Shown: positions 1 to 8,923, numbered from the stretch's first letter. The stretch is 9,846 nt of DNA from Dehalococcoidia bacterium (GCA_030650265.1 JAUSEJ010000639.1:1-9846); one strand, 5' to 3'. The notes: generated by a model not told the origin, from the sequence alone. Made by a program: numbers and translations.

Positions 1-441
1 CCGGCTGGGTTTGCCGAAGTAAAGGCCGCCGATCAGCTCGCGGACGATAATCAGGTCTGTTCCTTTCAATACCTCGGCCTTGATAGTCGAGGCATGAAGA
101 AGGCTAGACATCAGCTTGATCGGCCGCAGGTTGGCGAATAGATTGAGTCCCTTGCGGATGCCGAGGAGACCCTGTTCCGGTCGAACTGCGGCGGTCGGCA
201 CATCCCATTTTGGTCCGCCCACGGCGCCGAGGAGAACCGCATCGGATTTCTTGGCCGTTGCGAGTGTCTCCGCCGGCATGGCCGTGCCGTGCGTATCTAT
301 GGCGATGCCGCCAAGCAAAGCGTGATGATTGCGAAAAGTATGGTGGAAACGTTCGCCAATGGCATTGAGAGCCTTCAAGCCCTCGGTCACGACTTCCGGG
401 CCTATGCCGTCGCCTGGTAGAACCGTGATGTCAAAATCCAT
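1..441 (-). CDS. leuB: 3-isopropylmalate dehydrogenase, N-terminal part (runs off left edge)
   Basis: The product would oxidise and decarboxylate (2R,3S)-3-isopropylmalate to 2-oxoisocaproate with NAD+, the last leucine-specific step before transamination, in the cytoplasm. Only the first 147 codons are in the window; the frame is open to base 1. Visible family features are the N-terminal nucleotide-fold start [14 protein letters not shown] (residues 4-17), the segment [11 protein letters not shown] (about 73-83), the substrate-loop region [21 protein letters not shown] (about 89-109) and [13 protein letters not shown] (about 132-144), with the substrate-binding arginines expected of LeuB/isocitrate dehydrogenase-type enzymes. 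The ATG at 441-439 is chosen because AGGAG at 452-448 sits 6 nt upstream. It is the last operon gene seen, 90 nt after leuD. The gap holds a perfect palindrome but no U-tract, so read-through from leuD is expected. The family call is secure; the C-terminal half is unseen. Confidence 0.95.
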   Translation of the reverse strand, partial: MDFDITVLPGDGIGPEVVTEGLKALNAIGERFHHTFRNHHALLGGIAIDTHGTAMPAETLATAKKSDAVLLGAVGGPKWDVPTAAVRPEQGLLGIRKGLNLFANLRPIKLMSSLLHASTIKAEVLKGTDLIIVRELIGGLYFGKPSR

Positions 442-475
442 ATTTGGCTCCTATTCTACTGAAGTGGTGCCTACT

Positions 476-503
476 GTATGGGCGAACGACCGTTCGCCCA
501 TAC
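476..503. repeat. Perfect 12-bp palindromic element between leuD and leuB
   Basis: GTATGGGCGAAC (476-487) and its exact reverse complement GTTCGCCCATAC (492-503) flank a 4-nt loop. The element occupies the centre of the 90-nt leuD-leuB gap. Neither strand has a following T-run, so it is not a convincing intrinsic terminator. Its arm resembles the arm of the larger palindrome between leuC and leuD (GTAGGGGCGGGG), which suggests a dispersed REP- or MITE-like repeat inserted in operon gaps. In the mRNA it would fold into a very stable hairpin that could affect stability or differential expression of leuB. Membership of a genomic repeat family is inference. Confidence 0.75.
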
Positions 504-531
504 GATCGCGGATTGATCTCCTAAGCCGCTC

Positions 532-1032
532 CTATTTGGCGATTCTCAGCTTCTTTTTTGTGTAATCTACCAATCCACCTGACTCGATGAGTTCGAGCAT
601 GAACTCAGGGTAGGGTTTTGCCTGATAGGTTCGTCCGGTGGTCCGGTTGATGACAATGCCGGTTGCTAGCTCCGCCTCGACTTGATCGCCGGCCTTGATG
701 TCCTCTGCCGCTTCCTCACACTCCACGATCGGAAGACCGATGTTGATGGCGTTGCGGTAGAATATCCGGGCGAAGCTGGTCGCGATAATGCCGCTGATGC
801 CCGAAGCCTTGATCGCCAGAGGGGCATGCTCGCGTGAAGAGCCGCAGCCGAAATTAGCGGTGGCAACGATGACGTCGCCTGGCCTAACGTTCTTCACAAA
901 GTCTTCGTCGATGTCCTCCATACAGTGCTTGGCCAGATCAGCCGGGTCGGACATATTTAGATAGCGGGCAGGAATGATTACGTCCGTGTCGACGTTGGCT
1001 CCGTACTTGTGGACCTTTCCTGATAGTTTCAT
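532..1032 (-). CDS. leuD: 3-isopropylmalate dehydratase small subunit
   Basis: This is the swivelling small subunit of isopropylmalate isomerase. It pairs with LeuC to convert 2-isopropylmalate to 3-isopropylmalate through isopropylmaleate. The 166-residue protein is the short form typical of archaeal and many anaerobe-type LeuD proteins (enterobacterial LeuD is about 200). Key motifs are [13 protein letters not shown] (13-25), which contributes to the substrate pocket, and the aconitase-swivel signature [11 protein letters not shown] (61-71). The segment [15 protein letters not shown] (91-105) is also family-typical. The ATG at 1032-1030 is preceded by GGAGAG at 1047-1042 with a rather long 9-nt spacer, and no better in-frame start is seen. 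The gene lies 111 nt after leuC, an unusually wide gap for two subunits of one enzyme, and that gap contains a strong palindrome. HacB-type homoaconitase small subunit is a formal alternative, but the leucine operon context argues against it. Confidence 0.95.
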   Translation of the reverse strand: MKLSGKVHKYGANVDTDVIIPARYLNMSDPADLAKHCMEDIDEDFVKNVRPGDVIVATANFGCGSSREHAPLAIKASGISGIIATSFARIFYRNAINIGLPIVECEEAAEDIKAGDQVEAELATGIVINRTTGRTYQAKPYPEFMLELIESGGLVDYTKKKLRIAK

Positions 1033-1094
1033 CGTTATTTGCTCTCCATACTATCGTGGTTTGCACCAAGAACCAGTTTGTGTCACTCGTCTCC

Positions 1095-1134
1095 GTAGGG
1101 GCGGGGCTCTTCCGCAGAAAGACCCCGCCCCTAC
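1095..1134. repeat. Large GC-rich palindrome between leuC and leuD
   Basis: GTAGGGGCGGGG (1095-1106) and CCCCGCCCCTAC (1123-1134) are exact reverse complements. Inside them TCTT (1108-1111) can pair with AAGA (1119-1122), leaving a 7-nt loop and one bulged base. The predicted RNA hairpin is extremely stable on either strand, but no U-run follows on the operon strand, so terminator function is unlikely. The arm starts with GTAGGGGCG, close to the arm of the leuD-leuB palindrome (GTATGGGCG). The most economical reading is a mobile palindromic repeat (REP/MITE-like) that widened the leuC-leuD gap. It could also serve as an RNA-processing or stability element. Confidence 0.8.
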
Positions 1135-1143
1135 ACGACGGTT

Positions 1144-2397
1144 TTACGAAAGCTCGGCCGGACTGCCGATGCGGCCGAGAACGGCGCTCGCAGCAGCGAT
1201 GGCCGGGCTCGCCAGGTATACTTCGCTCTTTGGGTGGCCCATTCGACCAACAAAATTGCGATTTGTTGTGGAAATGGCCCTCTCACCGGCGGCAAGTATG
1301 CCCATGTAGCCGCCCAAACACGGTCCACAGGTCGGCGTACTCACCGCGGCGCCGGCCTCGATTAGGGCTTCTATCAGGCCCTCTTTAAGTGCTTGAAGAT
1401 AAATGGCCTGTGTGCCAGGTAGCACGATACAGCGGACGTAAGGATGGACCTTTCTTCCTTTTAGCACGCTGACGGCGGCTCGAAGATCCTCCATCCGCCC
1501 ATTGGTGCAGCTACCGATCACGGCCTGATCGATGGAAATGTCGCCCACCTCACTTATAGGACGGGTGTTGCTGGGCAGATGAGGGAAGGCCACCTGCGGC
1601 TCCAGCTTCGATACGTCGAATTCGATAACCCGGGCGTATTTGGCATCGGCATCGGCCCGCACCACAGTATATTCGCGAGAGGCACGCGGTTTCACGTAAG
1701 CCAGCGTCGTGTCGTCCACCGCGAACAGCCCGGCCTTTCCCCCGGCCTCTATGGCCATATTAGCCATCGTCAGTCTGCCATCCATGGACATCTGGTCGAT
1801 AGTTTCGCCGGCAAACTCCATGGCCGCGTAGAGGGCTCCATCGACGCCGATCTGGCCGATAGTATACAGAATGAGGTCTTTGCCCGTCACCCAGCGCTGC
1901 AGCCTGCCAGTGTAGATATACCTGATGGTCGGCGGCACTTTCATCCAGATTTCGCCAGTGGCCATGGCTACAGCGATGTCTGTGCTGCCCATGCCGGTGG
2001 CAAACGCCCCCAAGGCGCCATAGGTGCAGGTGTGGGAATCGGCGCCGACAATCACGTCGCCAGGCAGGACCAATCCTTTCTCCGGCAGCAGAGCGTGCTC
2101 GATGCCCATTTCCCCCACTTCGAAGTAGACGGCTCCCTGCTCACGGGCGAAATCTCGCATGATCTTGGTCTGCTCAGCTGCCTTGATGTCCTTGTTCGGG
2201 ACGAAGTGGTCGGGCACAAAGATCACCCGGGACGGATCGAAGACGCGCTCGACGCCAATCCGGCGGAATTCCGAAATGGCGATGGGGGCTGTAACGTCGT
2301 TCGAGAGAACCACATCGACCTTGACGTTGATCAGTTCGCCCGGGCTGACCTTGTCTCTGCCAGAGTGGCTGGCGAGTATTTTCTCAGCTAAGTTCAA
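1144..2397 (-). CDS. leuC: 3-isopropylmalate dehydratase large subunit
   Basis: This is the catalytic, [4Fe-4S]-bearing subunit of isopropylmalate isomerase, an aconitase-superfamily protein that works with LeuD. The 417-residue length fits the short (about 420 aa) archaeal/anaerobe-type LeuC rather than the roughly 465-residue enterobacterial form. Cluster ligands are visible as C297 in GSCTNGR (295-301) and C357 and C360 in [10 protein letters not shown] (354-363). Other family motifs are [21 protein letters not shown] (118-138) and [12 protein letters not shown] (377-388). Translation probably starts at TTG (2397-2395): a perfect AAGGAGG lies 6 nt upstream at 2410-2404 and overlaps the leuA stop, and no in-frame ATG is better placed. 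The leuA-leuC gap is only 12 nt, consistent with translational coupling. Homoaconitase or a citramalate-pathway paralogue is possible for this subfamily, but context fixes the leucine role. Confidence 0.96.
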   Translation of the reverse strand: MNLAEKILASHSGRDKVSPGELINVKVDVVLSNDVTAPIAISEFRRIGVERVFDPSRVIFVPDHFVPNKDIKAAEQTKIMRDFAREQGAVYFEVGEMGIEHALLPEKGLVLPGDVIVGADSHTCTYGALGAFATGMGSTDIAVAMATGEIWMKVPPTIRYIYTGRLQRWVTGKDLILYTIGQIGVDGALYAAMEFAGETIDQMSMDGRLTMANMAIEAGGKAGLFAVDDTTLAYVKPRASREYTVVRADADAKYARVIEFDVSKLEPQVAFPHLPSNTRPISEVGDISIDQAVIGSCTNGRMEDLRAAVSVLKGRKVHPYVRCIVLPGTQAIYLQALKEGLIEALIEAGAAVSTPTCGPCLGGYMGILAAGERAISTTNRNFVGRMGHPKSEVYLASPAIAAASAVLGRIGSPAELS

Positions 2398-2403
2398 TGG
2401 TAG

Positions 2404-2410
2404 CCTCCTT
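2404..2410 (-). promoter_or_regulatory. Strong Shine-Dalgarno deciding a TTG start for leuC
   Basis: AAGGAGG on the minus strand overlaps the first base of the leuA TAA stop (2412-2410) and stands 6 nt before TTG at 2397. The optimal spacing supports TTG rather than any internal ATG as the leuC start and implies coupling to leuA translation. Confidence 0.8.
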
Positions 2411-3942
2411 TATTGCTTAACAGCAAATGCCGGATTAGCGGCTAATAGCTTGTTAAGGGCATTCATGTAGGCCTTGGCGCTGGCGACCATGATGTCCGTG
2501 GCGGCGCCACGACCGGTGTAGGACCGGCCCTCGCTTTCGATGCGAATGGTCACGTCGCCGATGGCGTCGATGCCCTCTGTCACCGATTTTACGCTGAATT
2601 CAGTGAGTTTGTTCGGAACGCCAATTATCCGGTTGATGGCCTTGTAGATGGCGTCCACCGGTCCAGTTCCCAGAGCAGCGTCGGACAGTATGCTGCCGTC
2701 GGGGGCCACAAGCCTCACAGTAGCAGTGGGAATGGAACTATCGCCACAAGACACCTGGACGTGGTCCAGCTTGTAGATCTCGTGAGTCATGCGCAATTCG
2801 TCAGAGATGACGGCTTCCAGGTCCCTGTCGGTCACTTCTTTCTTCTTGTCGGCCAGTTCCTTGAATCGAAGGAAGGCCCGACCGAGATCTTCGTCGCTGA
2901 GCTGATAGCCCATTTCAGTCACGTGTTGACGGAAGGCGTGGCGACCGCTTAACTTACCTAGCACCAACTCGTTAGAAATGAGTCCGATGGAGCGAGGGTC
3001 CATGATCTCATAGGTCGTGCGTTCTTTAATGACGCCGTCCTGATGGATGCCTGACTCATGTCGGAAGGCGTTGACGCCGACGATGGCTTTGTTTGGCTGC
3101 ACCGCCATACCAGTATAATCGCTCACCATCCGGCTGGCCTTGTAGATCTGGGTCGAGTCGATGCGTGTGGTGAAGTTTGCGAAAAAGTCGCGGCGCGTCT
3201 GGAGAGCCATCACGATCTCTTCCAGAGAGGCGTTGCCTGCTCTTTCGCCAATGCCGTTGATGGTACACTCTATTTGTCTGGCGCCGGCGCCGATAGCTGC
3301 CAGGCTATTGGCAACCGCCATACCAAGGTCGTTGTGGCAATGTACGCTGACGACCGCCTTATCAATGTTACGCACCTTTGCGAAAACGCCCCTGATCAGT
3401 TCTTCGAACTCCAACGGCATGATGTAGCCGACCGTGTCGGGGATGTTTATCGTGGTCGCGCCGGCGTCTATGGCTGCTTCGACGACATGGTAGACGTATT
3501 CGGGGTCAGAGCGGCTGGCATCCATGGGCGAGAACTCGACATTGCTCACGTATTTCTTCGCTCGCTTAACCATCGCCACGGCCTGCTCCAGAACTTCCTC
3601 TTTATTCTTGCGCAACTGGTGCATAAGATGGATATCTGAAGTGGAGAGGAAGATGTGTATTCTCGGGTCCTCCCCATCCTTAATGGCTTCCCACGCTCGA
3701 TCTACCGCTTCCGGGTCGGCATGGGCGAGGCCGCAAATAGACGCGTTACGCACTTCCTTCGCGATCCGGCTGACGGCCTCGAAATCGCCAGGCGAGCTAA
3801 GCGGGAACCCGGCCTCGATCACGTCGACTCCCATACGGGCGAGCTGCTTGGCGATCTCTAATTTCTCGTCAGGCGTAAGGGTTGCCCCCGGGGATTGCTC
3901 ACCATCTCGCAAAGTCGTATCGAAGATAACTATTCTTTCCAT
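2410..3942 (-). CDS. leuA: 2-isopropylmalate synthase
   Basis: The product condenses acetyl-CoA with 2-oxoisovalerate to give 2-isopropylmalate, the committed leucine step. The 510-residue protein has the full architecture. The TIM-barrel catalytic domain begins with [13 protein letters not shown] (7-19), including the catalytic R12-D13 pair. The metal-binding HCHND is at 201-205, and [14 protein letters not shown] (229-242) carries the conserved glycine/glutamate turn. The linker [10 protein letters not shown] (295-304) follows. A C-terminal LeuA allosteric domain (about 390-510) ends with [20 protein letters not shown] (478-497), which normally mediates leucine feedback inhibition. The ATG at 3942 has AAGGAG 6 nt upstream (3954-3949). 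The gene sits 27 nt after ilvC and 12 nt before leuC. Citramalate synthase (CimA) is a close relative, since both carry the regulatory domain. The complete downstream leuCDB set favours LeuA, though sequence reading alone cannot exclude dual use. Confidence 0.94.
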   Translation of the reverse strand: MERIVIFDTTLRDGEQSPGATLTPDEKLEIAKQLARMGVDVIEAGFPLSSPGDFEAVSRIAKEVRNASICGLAHADPEAVDRAWEAIKDGEDPRIHIFLSTSDIHLMHQLRKNKEEVLEQAVAMVKRAKKYVSNVEFSPMDASRSDPEYVYHVVEAAIDAGATTINIPDTVGYIMPLEFEELIRGVFAKVRNIDKAVVSVHCHNDLGMAVANSLAAIGAGARQIECTINGIGERAGNASLEEIVMALQTRRDFFANFTTRIDSTQIYKASRMVSDYTGMAVQPNKAIVGVNAFRHESGIHQDGVIKERTTYEIMDPRSIGLISNELVLGKLSGRHAFRQHVTEMGYQLSDEDLGRAFLRFKELADKKKEVTDRDLEAVISDELRMTHEIYKLDHVQVSCGDSSIPTATVRLVAPDGSILSDAALGTGPVDAIYKAINRIIGVPNKLTEFSVKSVTEGIDAIGDVTIRIESEGRSYTGRGAATDIMVASAKAYMNALNKLLAANPAFAVKQ

Positions 3943-3969
3943 GGCCTGCTCCTTATCTGGCTGAACTGG

Positions 3970-4959
3970 CTACTTCAGCCAGCTCATCATCTCTCTCAGT
4001 TTCTTGCCGACGATCTCGACCTGAAGACCCGCTTCGTGGCGCCGGTGTGCATTTAGGGTCGGCCTGCCAGCTTGATTCTCTAGTATGAAGGTGCGAGCGA
4101 AGGTGCCATCCTGAATCTCGGATAGGATTCGCTTCATCTCGGCGCGCACCTTCTCGTCGATGACTCGCGGCCCGCTCACATAGTCGCCAAATTCGGCGGT
4201 GTCGCTCACGCTGTAGCGCATATAGCTCAACCCGCCTTGATAGATGAGGTCAACTATGAGCTTTGTCTCGTGGACGCATTCAAAGTAGGCGATCTCGGGC
4301 TGGTAACCTGCGGCGATCAATGTATCGAACCCTGCCTTCAGCAAAGCCGAGATGCCGCCGCAAAGTACGGCCTGCTCGCCAAAAAGGTCGGTCTCGGTTT
4401 CCTCGGCGAAGGTCGTCTCCAGCACACCTGCTCTGGTGGCGCCAATGCCTTTGGCGTAGGCTAGCGCCGTATCTTTGGCCCGGCCAGAAGCATCCTGATA
4501 AATGGCAATTAGGGCCGGCACTCCCGATCCCTCGGAGTAAACCCGTCGCACCATGTGGCCGGGACCCTTCGGCGCTACCATGATCACGTCCACGTCTCGC
4601 CTGGGAACGATCTGATTGAAATGGATATTGAATCCGTGGGCAAACATCAGGGTGTTCCCCGCCTCGAGGCCTTTGTCGATCGAATCGTAATAAACCTGCT
4701 TCTGGGTCTGATCTGGCACCAGAATCATAACGAGGTCAGCCGCCTTCGCCGCGTTCGCCACCGTCTCGACCCGTAGGCCGTCGCCTCTGGCTTTCTCCCA
4801 GCTTGGGCTATTCTCGTATAGACCGACGATAACTTCGCAGCCGCTGTCGCGCAGGCTTTGGGCATGAGCGTGTCCCTGGCTTCCGTAGCCGATCACGGCT
4901 ATTGTCTTCCCTGTAAGCAGCCCAAGGTCTGCATCAGCGTCGTAGTACATCCTGGCCAT
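3970..4959 (-). CDS. ilvC: Ketol-acid reductoisomerase, class I
   Basis: The enzyme isomerises and reduces 2-acetolactate (or 2-aceto-2-hydroxybutyrate) to the dihydroxy acid, using Mg2+ and a nicotinamide cofactor. At 329 residues it is the short class I form. The Rossmann motif [10 protein letters not shown] occupies 24-33. The C-terminal knotted helical domain carries the expected metal and substrate residues: D191 and E195 in [14 protein letters not shown]227 and E231 in FECVHETK, and S252. H108 in AHGF is also present. The cofactor-specificity loop reads GLYENSPSW (46-54), where many class I enzymes have R at position 48 and a small residue near 50. The Y-E-N replacement is unusual and may change NADPH preference. 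Start ATG at 4959 follows AGGGGGA (4973-4967), a weaker-than-average Shine-Dalgarno. The gene lies 25 nt after ilvN and 27 nt before leuA. Confidence 0.97.
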   Translation of the reverse strand: MARMYYDADADLGLLTGKTIAVIGYGSQGHAHAQSLRDSGCEVIVGLYENSPSWEKARGDGLRVETVANAAKAADLVMILVPDQTQKQVYYDSIDKGLEAGNTLMFAHGFNIHFNQIVPRRDVDVIMVAPKGPGHMVRRVYSEGSGVPALIAIYQDASGRAKDTALAYAKGIGATRAGVLETTFAEETETDLFGEQAVLCGGISALLKAGFDTLIAAGYQPEIAYFECVHETKLIVDLIYQGGLSYMRYSVSDTAEFGDYVSGPRVIDEKVRAEMKRILSEIQDGTFARTFILENQAGRPTLNAHRRHEAGLQVEIVGKKLREMMSWLK

Positions 4960-4984
4960 TCACTCTTCCCCCTATTTCAAGTTT

Positions 4985-5539
4985 TTATGATATCACTGAT
5001 AGTTTGCCAGCGCTTGCACGACGAGCTGGCGCTGGCTTTTCCCGCTCGCCCAGAGCCGTTACCGCCATGCCCCGAACCATCGCAATCTTTCCGGTTCTGG
5101 CGATCTCCTGAATGCCGAAGCTTCTAAGAAGCTGCAGGAGGGGGTCTATCTTGTCTTCGGTTCCCGTTACTTCCACGATCAAAGAATCCTGAGCGACGTC
5201 GACTATGTTGGCTCTGAAAATGTCGACGATTTCAATTATCTCGCTTCTCGTGCTGGAAGTTGTATGCACTCTGATCAAGGCTAGCTCCCGGTGGACGCTG
5301 GTCTCGTCGGTGATGTCGCTCACTTTTACCACGTCAATGAGTTTGTATAACTGCTTTGTCACTTGCTCGACGACCGTGGTGGCGCCGTCCACCACTATGG
5401 TCATCCGAGACAATCCCGGCATCTCCGAGTGGCCTACGGTCAAGCTATCGATATTGAATCCCCGACGGCGAAAGAGGCTCGAAACCCGATTGAGGCAGCC
5501 TGGCCTGTCCTCAACCAACGCCACAATTGTGTGTTTCAT
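4985..5539 (-). CDS. ilvN: Acetolactate synthase small (regulatory) subunit
   Basis: This is the regulatory subunit of acetohydroxyacid synthase, which raises the activity of IlvB and confers valine feedback inhibition. The N-terminal ACT domain (about 3-75) contains DRPGCLNRVSSLFRRRGFN (11-29). It keeps G14 and N29, which in the E. coli homologue IlvH line the valine site, so feedback control is probably intact. The second half (about 70-165) matches the C-terminal ALS-subunit domain, with LALIRVHTT near 70 and IARTGKIAMVRG near its end. At 184 residues it is somewhat longer than the common 160-175, because of a basic, low-complexity tail (EREKPAPARRASAGK). Its ATG overlaps the ilvB stop in an ATGA (5539-5536), with GGGAGG at 5552-5547, a strong sign of translational coupling and equal subunit supply. 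The alternative symbol ilvH would be equally valid. Confidence 0.96.
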   Translation of the reverse strand: MKHTIVALVEDRPGCLNRVSSLFRRRGFNIDSLTVGHSEMPGLSRMTIVVDGATTVVEQVTKQLYKLIDVVKVSDITDETSVHRELALIRVHTTSSTRSEIIEIVDIFRANIVDVAQDSLIVEVTGTEDKIDPLLQLLRSFGIQEIARTGKIAMVRGMAVTALGEREKPAPARRASAGKLSVIS

Positions 5540-7224
5540 ACCACTACCTCCCTGCCGGGTTCCTCAATTACCTCGGAAATCGCCGTTCCTGGCGCGACCA
5601 TGGGGTAGACATTCTCTTCCGACTCGACGACAAACTCGATCAGGACCGGCCCTTTATGGGCCATCGCCTCTCGAATGGCGGGCTCTACGTCTTCTTTGGC
5701 CGCGACGCGATAGCCCTTCATGCCATAAGCTTCGGCCAATTTAACATAATCGGGACTGGTCAGCATACTGCCAACGTAACGGCGGCAGTGGAATAGTTCC
5801 TGCCACTGGCGTACCATGCCAAGGCAGCCATTGTTTAGAATAGCGATTTTGACCCCGATGTCGTCCTGAACCAGCGTCCCCAACTCTTGAATGTTCATTT
5901 GGATGCCGCCGTCGCCGGCCACCGCCCATACTGTCTCGTCGGGTAGGCCGACCTTTGCTCCCATAGCAGCCGGTAAGGCGAAGCCCATGGTTCCCAGTCC
6001 ACCAGATGAGATGAGGCTGTTCGGCTTGTCGTACCAGAAGTGCTGGGCCGTCCACATCTGATTCTGGCCGACATCGCTAACCATAATGGCGTTGCCGCCG
6101 GTGGCCTCGTAGATCTTACGAACGACATATTGGGGCAGAAGTTTATCTGTCTCACGAATGATCGTGGATGGATGATCTCGCCGCCAATGGTCGATCTGAC
6201 TGACCCATTCGGCTCTGTTCTGCGGCGCTATCCGGGTGTTCAGGGCGGCGAGAACGTTTTTCACGTCGCCGACAATGGGCACGTTCACTCTCACGTTCTT
6301 TCCTATCTCAGCCGGGTCGATGTCGATATGGACGATCTGGGCGTGGGGAGCAAAGGCGCTTACTTTGCCGGTCGCTCTATCGTCGAATCGCATGCCGATG
6401 GCGATAAGTAGGTCGCACGTTGAAACAGCCATGTTGGCGTATGCCATACCATGCATGCCGAGCATGCCAAAGCTGAGCACGTGAGACTCCGGAAAGCAGC
6501 TCGTGCCGAGAAGGGTGGTGATGACGGGTATCTGCGCCTTCTCTGCCAGTTCCTGTAGCTCGGCGAAGGCGCGCGAAATGATAACCCCGCGGCCGGCGAT
6601 AATTACGGGCCTCTTGGCCGCCGCGATCAGCTTCGCCACCTTGTCGATTTGGGCGGGATGTCCCTGGAGGTTCGGCTTGTAGCCCCGCAACGATACCTGG
6701 TCCGGATAATGGAAGGGGGCTGAACCCGTGAATATATCTTTTGGCATATCGATCAGGACCGGACCCGGTCGTCCGGTCCTGGCGATGTGAAAAGCCTCTT
6801 TGAATATCTGTGGGAGGTCCTCGACCCTTTCCACAAGGTAGTTATGCTTGGTTATAGGCAGGGTTATGCCGGTAATATCGACTTCTTGAAAACTGTCTCT
6901 GCCGATGAACGGCGTCGCTACCTGGCCGGTCAGGGCTACCATCGGCACAGAATCCAAGTAGGCTGTGGCGATGCCAGTCACCAGGTTTGTGGCGCCCGGT
7001 CCCGATGTGGCAAGGCAGACACCCACTTTGCCCGTTGCCCTGGCGTAGCCGTCGGCAGCGTGAGCGGCGCCCTGCTCGTGGCGGACGAGAATGTGGCGCA
7101 ACCGGGGGTATTGGGGAAATACGTCGTAGAGAGGCAGAACGACGCCGCCCGGGAAGCCGAAGATTACGTCAACCCCCTCCTTGAGCAGACACTCACAAAC
7201 CATTTGTCCACCGTTCAGAATCAT
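5536..7224 (-). CDS. ilvB: Acetolactate synthase large (catalytic) subunit
   Basis: This thiamine-diphosphate enzyme joins two pyruvates to 2-acetolactate, or pyruvate and 2-oxobutyrate to acetohydroxybutyrate, the first common branched-chain step. With the start chosen here the protein has 562 residues, the usual family size. The N-terminal pyrimidine-binding domain has FGFPGG (22-27), the catalytic glutamate E50 in RHEQGAAHAADGYAR, and SGPGATNLVTG (74-84). The C-terminal pyrophosphate domain carries the ThDP/Mg motif from GDGG (437-440) to NN (464-465), followed by GMVRQWQELF (469-478). A longer reading frame opens at 7284 inside ilvD, but ATG 7224-7222 is preferred: GGAGG lies 6 nt upstream, overlapping the ilvD stop, and the extra 20 residues are unlike the family. 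Catabolic AlsS and other ThDP decarboxylases are alternatives; the adjacent ilvN subunit settles it. Confidence 0.97.
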   Translation of the reverse strand: MILNGGQMVCECLLKEGVDVIFGFPGGVVLPLYDVFPQYPRLRHILVRHEQGAAHAADGYARATGKVGVCLATSGPGATNLVTGIATAYLDSVPMVALTGQVATPFIGRDSFQEVDITGITLPITKHNYLVERVEDLPQIFKEAFHIARTGRPGPVLIDMPKDIFTGSAPFHYPDQVSLRGYKPNLQGHPAQIDKVAKLIAAAKRPVIIAGRGVIISRAFAELQELAEKAQIPVITTLLGTSCFPESHVLSFGMLGMHGMAYANMAVSTCDLLIAIGMRFDDRATGKVSAFAPHAQIVHIDIDPAEIGKNVRVNVPIVGDVKNVLAALNTRIAPQNRAEWVSQIDHWRRDHPSTIIRETDKLLPQYVVRKIYEATGGNAIMVSDVGQNQMWTAQHFWYDKPNSLISSGGLGTMGFALPAAMGAKVGLPDETVWAVAGDGGIQMNIQELGTLVQDDIGVKIAILNNGCLGMVRQWQELFHCRRYVGSMLTSPDYVKLAEAYGMKGYRVAAKEDVEPAIREAMAHKGPVLIEFVVESEENVYPMVAPGTAISEVIEEPGREVVV

Positions 7225-7230
7225 GGCGAA

Positions 7231-7235
7231 CCTCC
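7231..7235 (-). promoter_or_regulatory. Shine-Dalgarno deciding the ilvB start
   Basis: GGAGG begins at the last base of the ilvD TAG stop (7237-7235) and is 6 nt from ATG at 7224. It supports the shorter ilvB start over the in-frame codon at 7284 within ilvD. Confidence 0.8.
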
Positions 7236-8917
7236 TACTTCTCGAATACCGCCCCAGTGCTGGCTGACGTAACCAGCCTTGCATACCGCTTCAGATAGCC
7301 CCTGTTGATGCGTGGTTCAAAGGCTGGTAACTTCCTGAGCCTAGTCTCTATCTCTGCCTCGCTCAGTTCGACGCTCAGCGAGTGATTCGGGATATCGATG
7401 TTGATCATGTCCCCCTCTTGAAGTGCGGCGATCGGACCGCGGCTGGCCGCCTCTGGCGAGATGTGACCAATGGCGGCGCCTCTAGTGGCGCCCGAGAAGC
7501 GACCGTCTGTCAACAGGGCCACCTTGCTGTCGAGCCCCATGCCGCTGAGAATCGAGGTTGGCGTGAGCATCTCTCGCATCCCCGGCCCGCCCCTGGGTCC
7601 CTCGTAGCGGATCACTACTACGTCTCCCGGGACGATGGTCCGGCCCATAATGGCCTTCGTGGCGGTCTCTTCCGAGTCGAAGACCCTCGCCCTGCCACGG
7701 TGAGTCAGCATTTCTGGCGCCACGGCCGCCTTCTTGACCACCGCACCCTCCGGCGCGAGGTTGCCGAACAGGATGGCCAACCCTCCCGTCGCCGAGTAGG
7801 GCGCCCCGGCGGAACGGATTACATCCCGATCCCTCACGCTCGCCCTGGCTATGTTCTCGCCCACGCTCATACCGGTGACTGTCATGGACTCAAGATCGAG
7901 TAGCCCCGCCACTTCCTTCATAACGGCAGGAATGCCACCCGCCAGGTCCAAATCCTCGATATGGTGGTGCCCCGCCGGGCTTATCTTGCACAGGTGGGGA
8001 ACGGTGTCGTTTAACTCGTTTAGCGAAGCAAGGGAGACCGCGATGCCGGCCTCGTTGGCGATCGCCAGGAGATGGAGAACGGAATTGGAGCTTCCCCCGA
8101 GGGCCATATCCGCCACAAAGGCGTTGTGCAGGGAGCGAGAATTGACAATGTCGAGCGGCCTGATGTTGCGGGCGAGGAGATCCATAATTTGCTCGCCGGC
8201 TTCCTTGGCCAGGCGGATACGCCTGGCGTCCACGGCCGGAATCGTGCCGTTGCCGGGCAGTCCCATGCCCAGCGCCTCTGTCAGGCAATTCATCGTGTTG
8301 GCGGTGAACATGCCGGCGCAGCTACCACAGCCAGGGCAGGCGAGATTTCCCAGTTCCTCTGCTTCTTCCTCGCTCATTTCACCGGTGGCGACCTTGCCCA
8401 CGGCCATGAACATCGTGTTGAGGTCCATGATCTCTTCCCGAGTCTGACCATCACGATCGACCGTTCGCCTTCGTCCGGCCAGCATGGGGCCGCCGCTGAC
8501 GAATATAGACGGGATATTCAAACGGGCCGCCGCCATCAGCATGCCCGGCACGATCTTGTCGCAGTTGGGGATGAACACCAGAGCGTCAAAAGCATGGGCT
8601 TCCACCACTACCTCGACGGAATCGGCGATGATTTCCCGGCTGGCCAGGCTATAGTTCATGCCAGGGTGGTTCATGGCAATGCCGTCGCAAACGCCAATGG
8701 TTCCCATCTCGAAGGGGGTACCTCCAGCGGTGCGAATTCCTGCCTTAACCGCCTCGGCAATCGTGCGAAGGTGCACGTGTCCGGGAATAATCTCGTTATA
8801 GCTGTTGATCACGCCGATGAAAGGCCGCTCGATCTCCCTATCGGTACAGCCGGCGGCCCGCAGCAGTGATCGGTGAGGCGCCCGTTCCAGCCCTCGTTTT
8901 GCGATGTCGCTTTTCAA
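7235..8917 (-). CDS. ilvD: Dihydroxy-acid dehydratase
   Basis: The product dehydrates 2,3-dihydroxyisovalerate and 2,3-dihydroxy-3-methylvalerate to the oxo acids that precede valine, leucine and isoleucine. The 560-residue length is standard for IlvD/Edd proteins. Iron-sulfur and Mg motifs are C77-D78 in [11 protein letters not shown]119-D120-K121 in [10 protein letters not shown], and C194, C197 and C200 in [19 protein letters not shown] (193-211). A C-terminal [19 protein letters not shown] motif lies near 470-488. At 40-50 the sequence reads [11 protein letters not shown]. Glycine-histidine at this place is as in E. coli IlvD, whereas [2Fe-2S] plant-type enzymes have cysteine there, so an oxygen-sensitive [4Fe-4S] type is inferred. 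The start is TTG (8917-8915) with GGAGG at 8928-8924, 6 nt upstream. It is the first gene after the T-box leader. 6-Phosphogluconate dehydratase is excluded mainly by context. Confidence 0.96.
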   Translation of the reverse strand: MKSDIAKRGLERAPHRSLLRAAGCTDREIERPFIGVINSYNEIIPGHVHLRTIAEAVKAGIRTAGGTPFEMGTIGVCDGIAMNHPGMNYSLASREIIADSVEVVVEAHAFDALVFIPNCDKIVPGMLMAAARLNIPSIFVSGGPMLAGRRRTVDRDGQTREEIMDLNTMFMAVGKVATGEMSEEEAEELGNLACPGCGSCAGMFTANTMNCLTEALGMGLPGNGTIPAVDARRIRLAKEAGEQIMDLLARNIRPLDIVNSRSLHNAFVADMALGGSSNSVLHLLAIANEAGIAVSLASLNELNDTVPHLCKISPAGHHHIEDLDLAGGIPAVMKEVAGLLDLESMTVTGMSVGENIARASVRDRDVIRSAGAPYSATGGLAILFGNLAPEGAVVKKAAVAPEMLTHRGRARVFDSEETATKAIMGRTIVPGDVVVIRYEGPRGGPGMREMLTPTSILSGMGLDSKVALLTDGRFSGATRGAAIGHISPEAASRGPIAALQEGDMINIDIPNHSLSVELSEAEIETRLRKLPAFEPRINRGYLKRYARLVTSASTGAVFEK

Positions 8918-8923
8918 TGCTAT

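Noticed and set aside
1095..1134. Intrinsic terminator between leuC and leuD
   Set aside because: The stem is strong, but no T-run follows on the operon strand, and a stop here would separate the two subunits of one enzyme.
1579..2391. 270-codon open frame on the plus strand opposite leuC
   Set aside because: It is wholly antisense to leuC, whose motifs and Shine-Dalgarno are convincing; the translated product resembles no family I know and there is no ribosome site of its own.
7225..7284. N-terminal 20-residue extension of IlvB starting inside ilvD
   Set aside because: The extension is unlike acetolactate synthase N-termini and lacks a ribosome site, whereas ATG 7224 has GGAGG at ideal spacing.
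8072..8869. 265-codon plus-strand frame opposite ilvD
   Set aside because: It is a shadow of ilvD caused by codon bias; the sequence is histidine- and glycine-rich with no recognisable domain.
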